Positions 15,879 to 16,761 of a DNA stretch of 16,761 nt are shown here, in pieces. Both the position numbers and the translations under genes were made by a program. The stretch covers positions 1 to 16,761 of the forward strand of contig CAYMFU010000178.1 of NCBI GenBank assembly GCA_964389805.1. Direction: 5' to 3'. A model generated the notes under the pieces. It was not told the DNA's origin and made no database searches. It saw nothing but the letters and a program-made list of their open reading frames with translations. This DNA comes from JAGTVG01 sp964389805. Its GTDB lineage: Bacteria; Bacteroidota; Bacteroidia; Cytophagales; Cyclobacteriaceae. Within the stretch, counting starts at the first letter, position 1, and the number at the start of each line of letters is the position of its first letter.

Positions 15879-16761
15879 ATGTCCAATATTGATTACAAGA
15901 ACCTTATCGTAATTATAATTGTCAGTTTTGTCCTGATCTCGGCAAATATCGGGGGATTGTATATATATGCGCTGGATGAGGCAAAGAATTCTACGTGTGC
16001 CAGGGAAATGATGGAGCAGGAGGACTGGATCGTGCCTACCTTTAATTACGAGTTAAGAACTGATAAACCACCGCTTCACTATTATTTCATGATCGGGGCT
16101 TACTCTATTTTTGGCGTGAATGCCTTTTCAGCCAGGATCTTTTCTGTAATTATGGGCGTATTAACCATTATCAGTATCTGGTTTCTGGCTGCCAGATATT
16201 ATGGCCAAAGAACTGCCCTTTATACGGCCCTTTCACTCTTATCCTCCCTGCATTTTGTATTGCAATTTCATATGGCTGTGCCTGATCCGTATTTGATCTT
16301 TCTGATGACTCTGGGATTTGTAACATTCTATATTTTTTACAAGGAAAACAAATCAATATATCTTTTAATATCTTACCTTTCCTTTGGCCTGGGAGTACTT
16401 GTAAAAGGACCGGTGGCAATTGCCTTGCCTGGCCTGGCCATACTTTCATTCCTCTTATTTAACAGATCCTTTAACTGGTCTTATTTCCTGAAATTGAAAC
16501 CTCTGTGGATCCTGGCAGTCCTGTTTCTGATCATAGCTCCCTGGTTTGTGATGGTAGGAATTAAAACGAATGGAGAATGGTTATATGATTTCTTTTTCCG
16601 TCATAACCTTGGACGATATACAGATACTATGGAAGGTCATGGTGCGATCTTCCTGGTCACCCCGATGATCGTTATTCTAGGATTACTGCCATTTTCTGTA
16701 TTTTTTTTCCAGGCCTATCGATACGGATGGAAAAGCCGTAATTCAGATCATCTTTTACTAT
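15879..16761 (+). CDS. ArnT/PMT-like lipid-linked sugar transferase (GT83-type), 3' end outside window
   Basis: An integral membrane glycosyltransferase that moves a sugar from a polyprenyl-phosphate carrier to an acceptor such as lipid A, protein or another glycan on the outer face of the inner membrane. From the ATG at 15879, 294 codons stay open to the window edge, so the gene is cut off (family length is about 500-600). Family signs are a first membrane helix (9-31), the catalytic-loop DEAKNSTCAREMM beginning with Asp33-Glu34, WIVPTFNYELRTDKPPLHYY (50-69), the ADPD-like VPDPYLIF (134-141), GVLVKGPVA (172-180) and FFRHNLGRYTDTMEGHG (239-255). About eight membrane segments are visible. The acceptor and sugar cannot be told. 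A polyprenyl-sugar synthase of the right type (GT2 at 12305-11367) is encoded nearby and may supply the donor. Confidence 0.85.
   Translation, partial: MSNIDYKNLIVIIIVSFVLISANIGGLYIYALDEAKNSTCAREMMEQEDWIVPTFNYELRTDKPPLHYYFMIGAYSIFGVNAFSARIFSVIMGVLTIISIWFLAARYYGQRTALYTALSLLSSLHFVLQFHMAVPDPYLIFLMTLGFVTFYIFYKENKSIYLLISYLSFGLGVLVKGPVAIALPGLAILSFLLFNRSFNWSYFLKLKPLWILAVLFLIIAPWFVMVGIKTNGEWLYDFFFRHNLGRYTDTMEGHGAIFLVTPMIVILGLLPFSVFFFQAYRYGWKSRNSDHLLL

Noticed and set aside
16171..16449. 92-codon minus-strand frame near the window end
   Set aside because: It is antisense to the ArnT-like membrane protein, whose motifs are clear; no sign of a second gene.

Overview
The window comes from a chromosome of a Bacteroidota bacterium. 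Three things point that way: AT-rich intergenic DNA with A-rich leaders before start codons instead of Shine-Dalgarno sequences; several exact copies of the Bacteroidota -7 promoter element (TAnnTTTG); and families typical of the phylum, such as a SiaB/SiaC pair, a GH3 hydrolase fused to a serine hydrolase, and a degenerate TrpF-like barrel. I cannot name a genus. No rRNA, tRNA, CRISPR array, insertion sequence or prophage gene is visible.

Layout. Bases 36-1673 hold groEL, closed by a strong intrinsic terminator. A 440-base gap follows with an isolated TetR-type operator-like palindrome, then a secreted DinB-like protein (2114-2731). On the minus strand lies a two-gene siaB-siaC regulatory module (3789-2866). 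Divergent from it is a POT-family proton/peptide symporter (4002-5585). Next is a plus-strand run: ATP-dependent PEP carboxykinase (5761-7365), a leaderless M23 metallopeptidase-fold protein starting at TTG (7389-8030), a TrpF-like barrel lacking the catalytic motifs (8041-8655), and an L,D-transpeptidase lipoprotein (8738-10426). On the minus strand are a polyisoprenyl-phosphate glycosyltransferase and an overlapping flippase-like membrane protein (12305-10502), and a 978-residue GH3 plus serine-hydrolase fusion (15476-12540). After a 400-base AT-rich gap full of inverted repeats, an ArnT/PMT-like lipid-linked sugar transferase starts on the plus strand and runs off the window end.

How the genes fit together. 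The right half is about the cell envelope: peptidoglycan cross-linking (L,D-transpeptidase), muropeptide or glycan trimming (GH3-serine hydrolase), and a lipid-linked sugar route (GT2 synthase, flippase-like protein, ArnT-like transferase). The left half is housekeeping and signalling: chaperonin, peptide uptake, gluconeogenesis and a SiaB/SiaC switch without its usual phosphatase and diguanylate cyclase nearby.

No clearly new multi-gene defence or mobile system is visible. The most interesting loose ends are the pckA-M23-pseudo-TrpF gene run, the stand-alone SiaBC pair, and the unexplained palindromes at 1861-1880 and 15665-15828.
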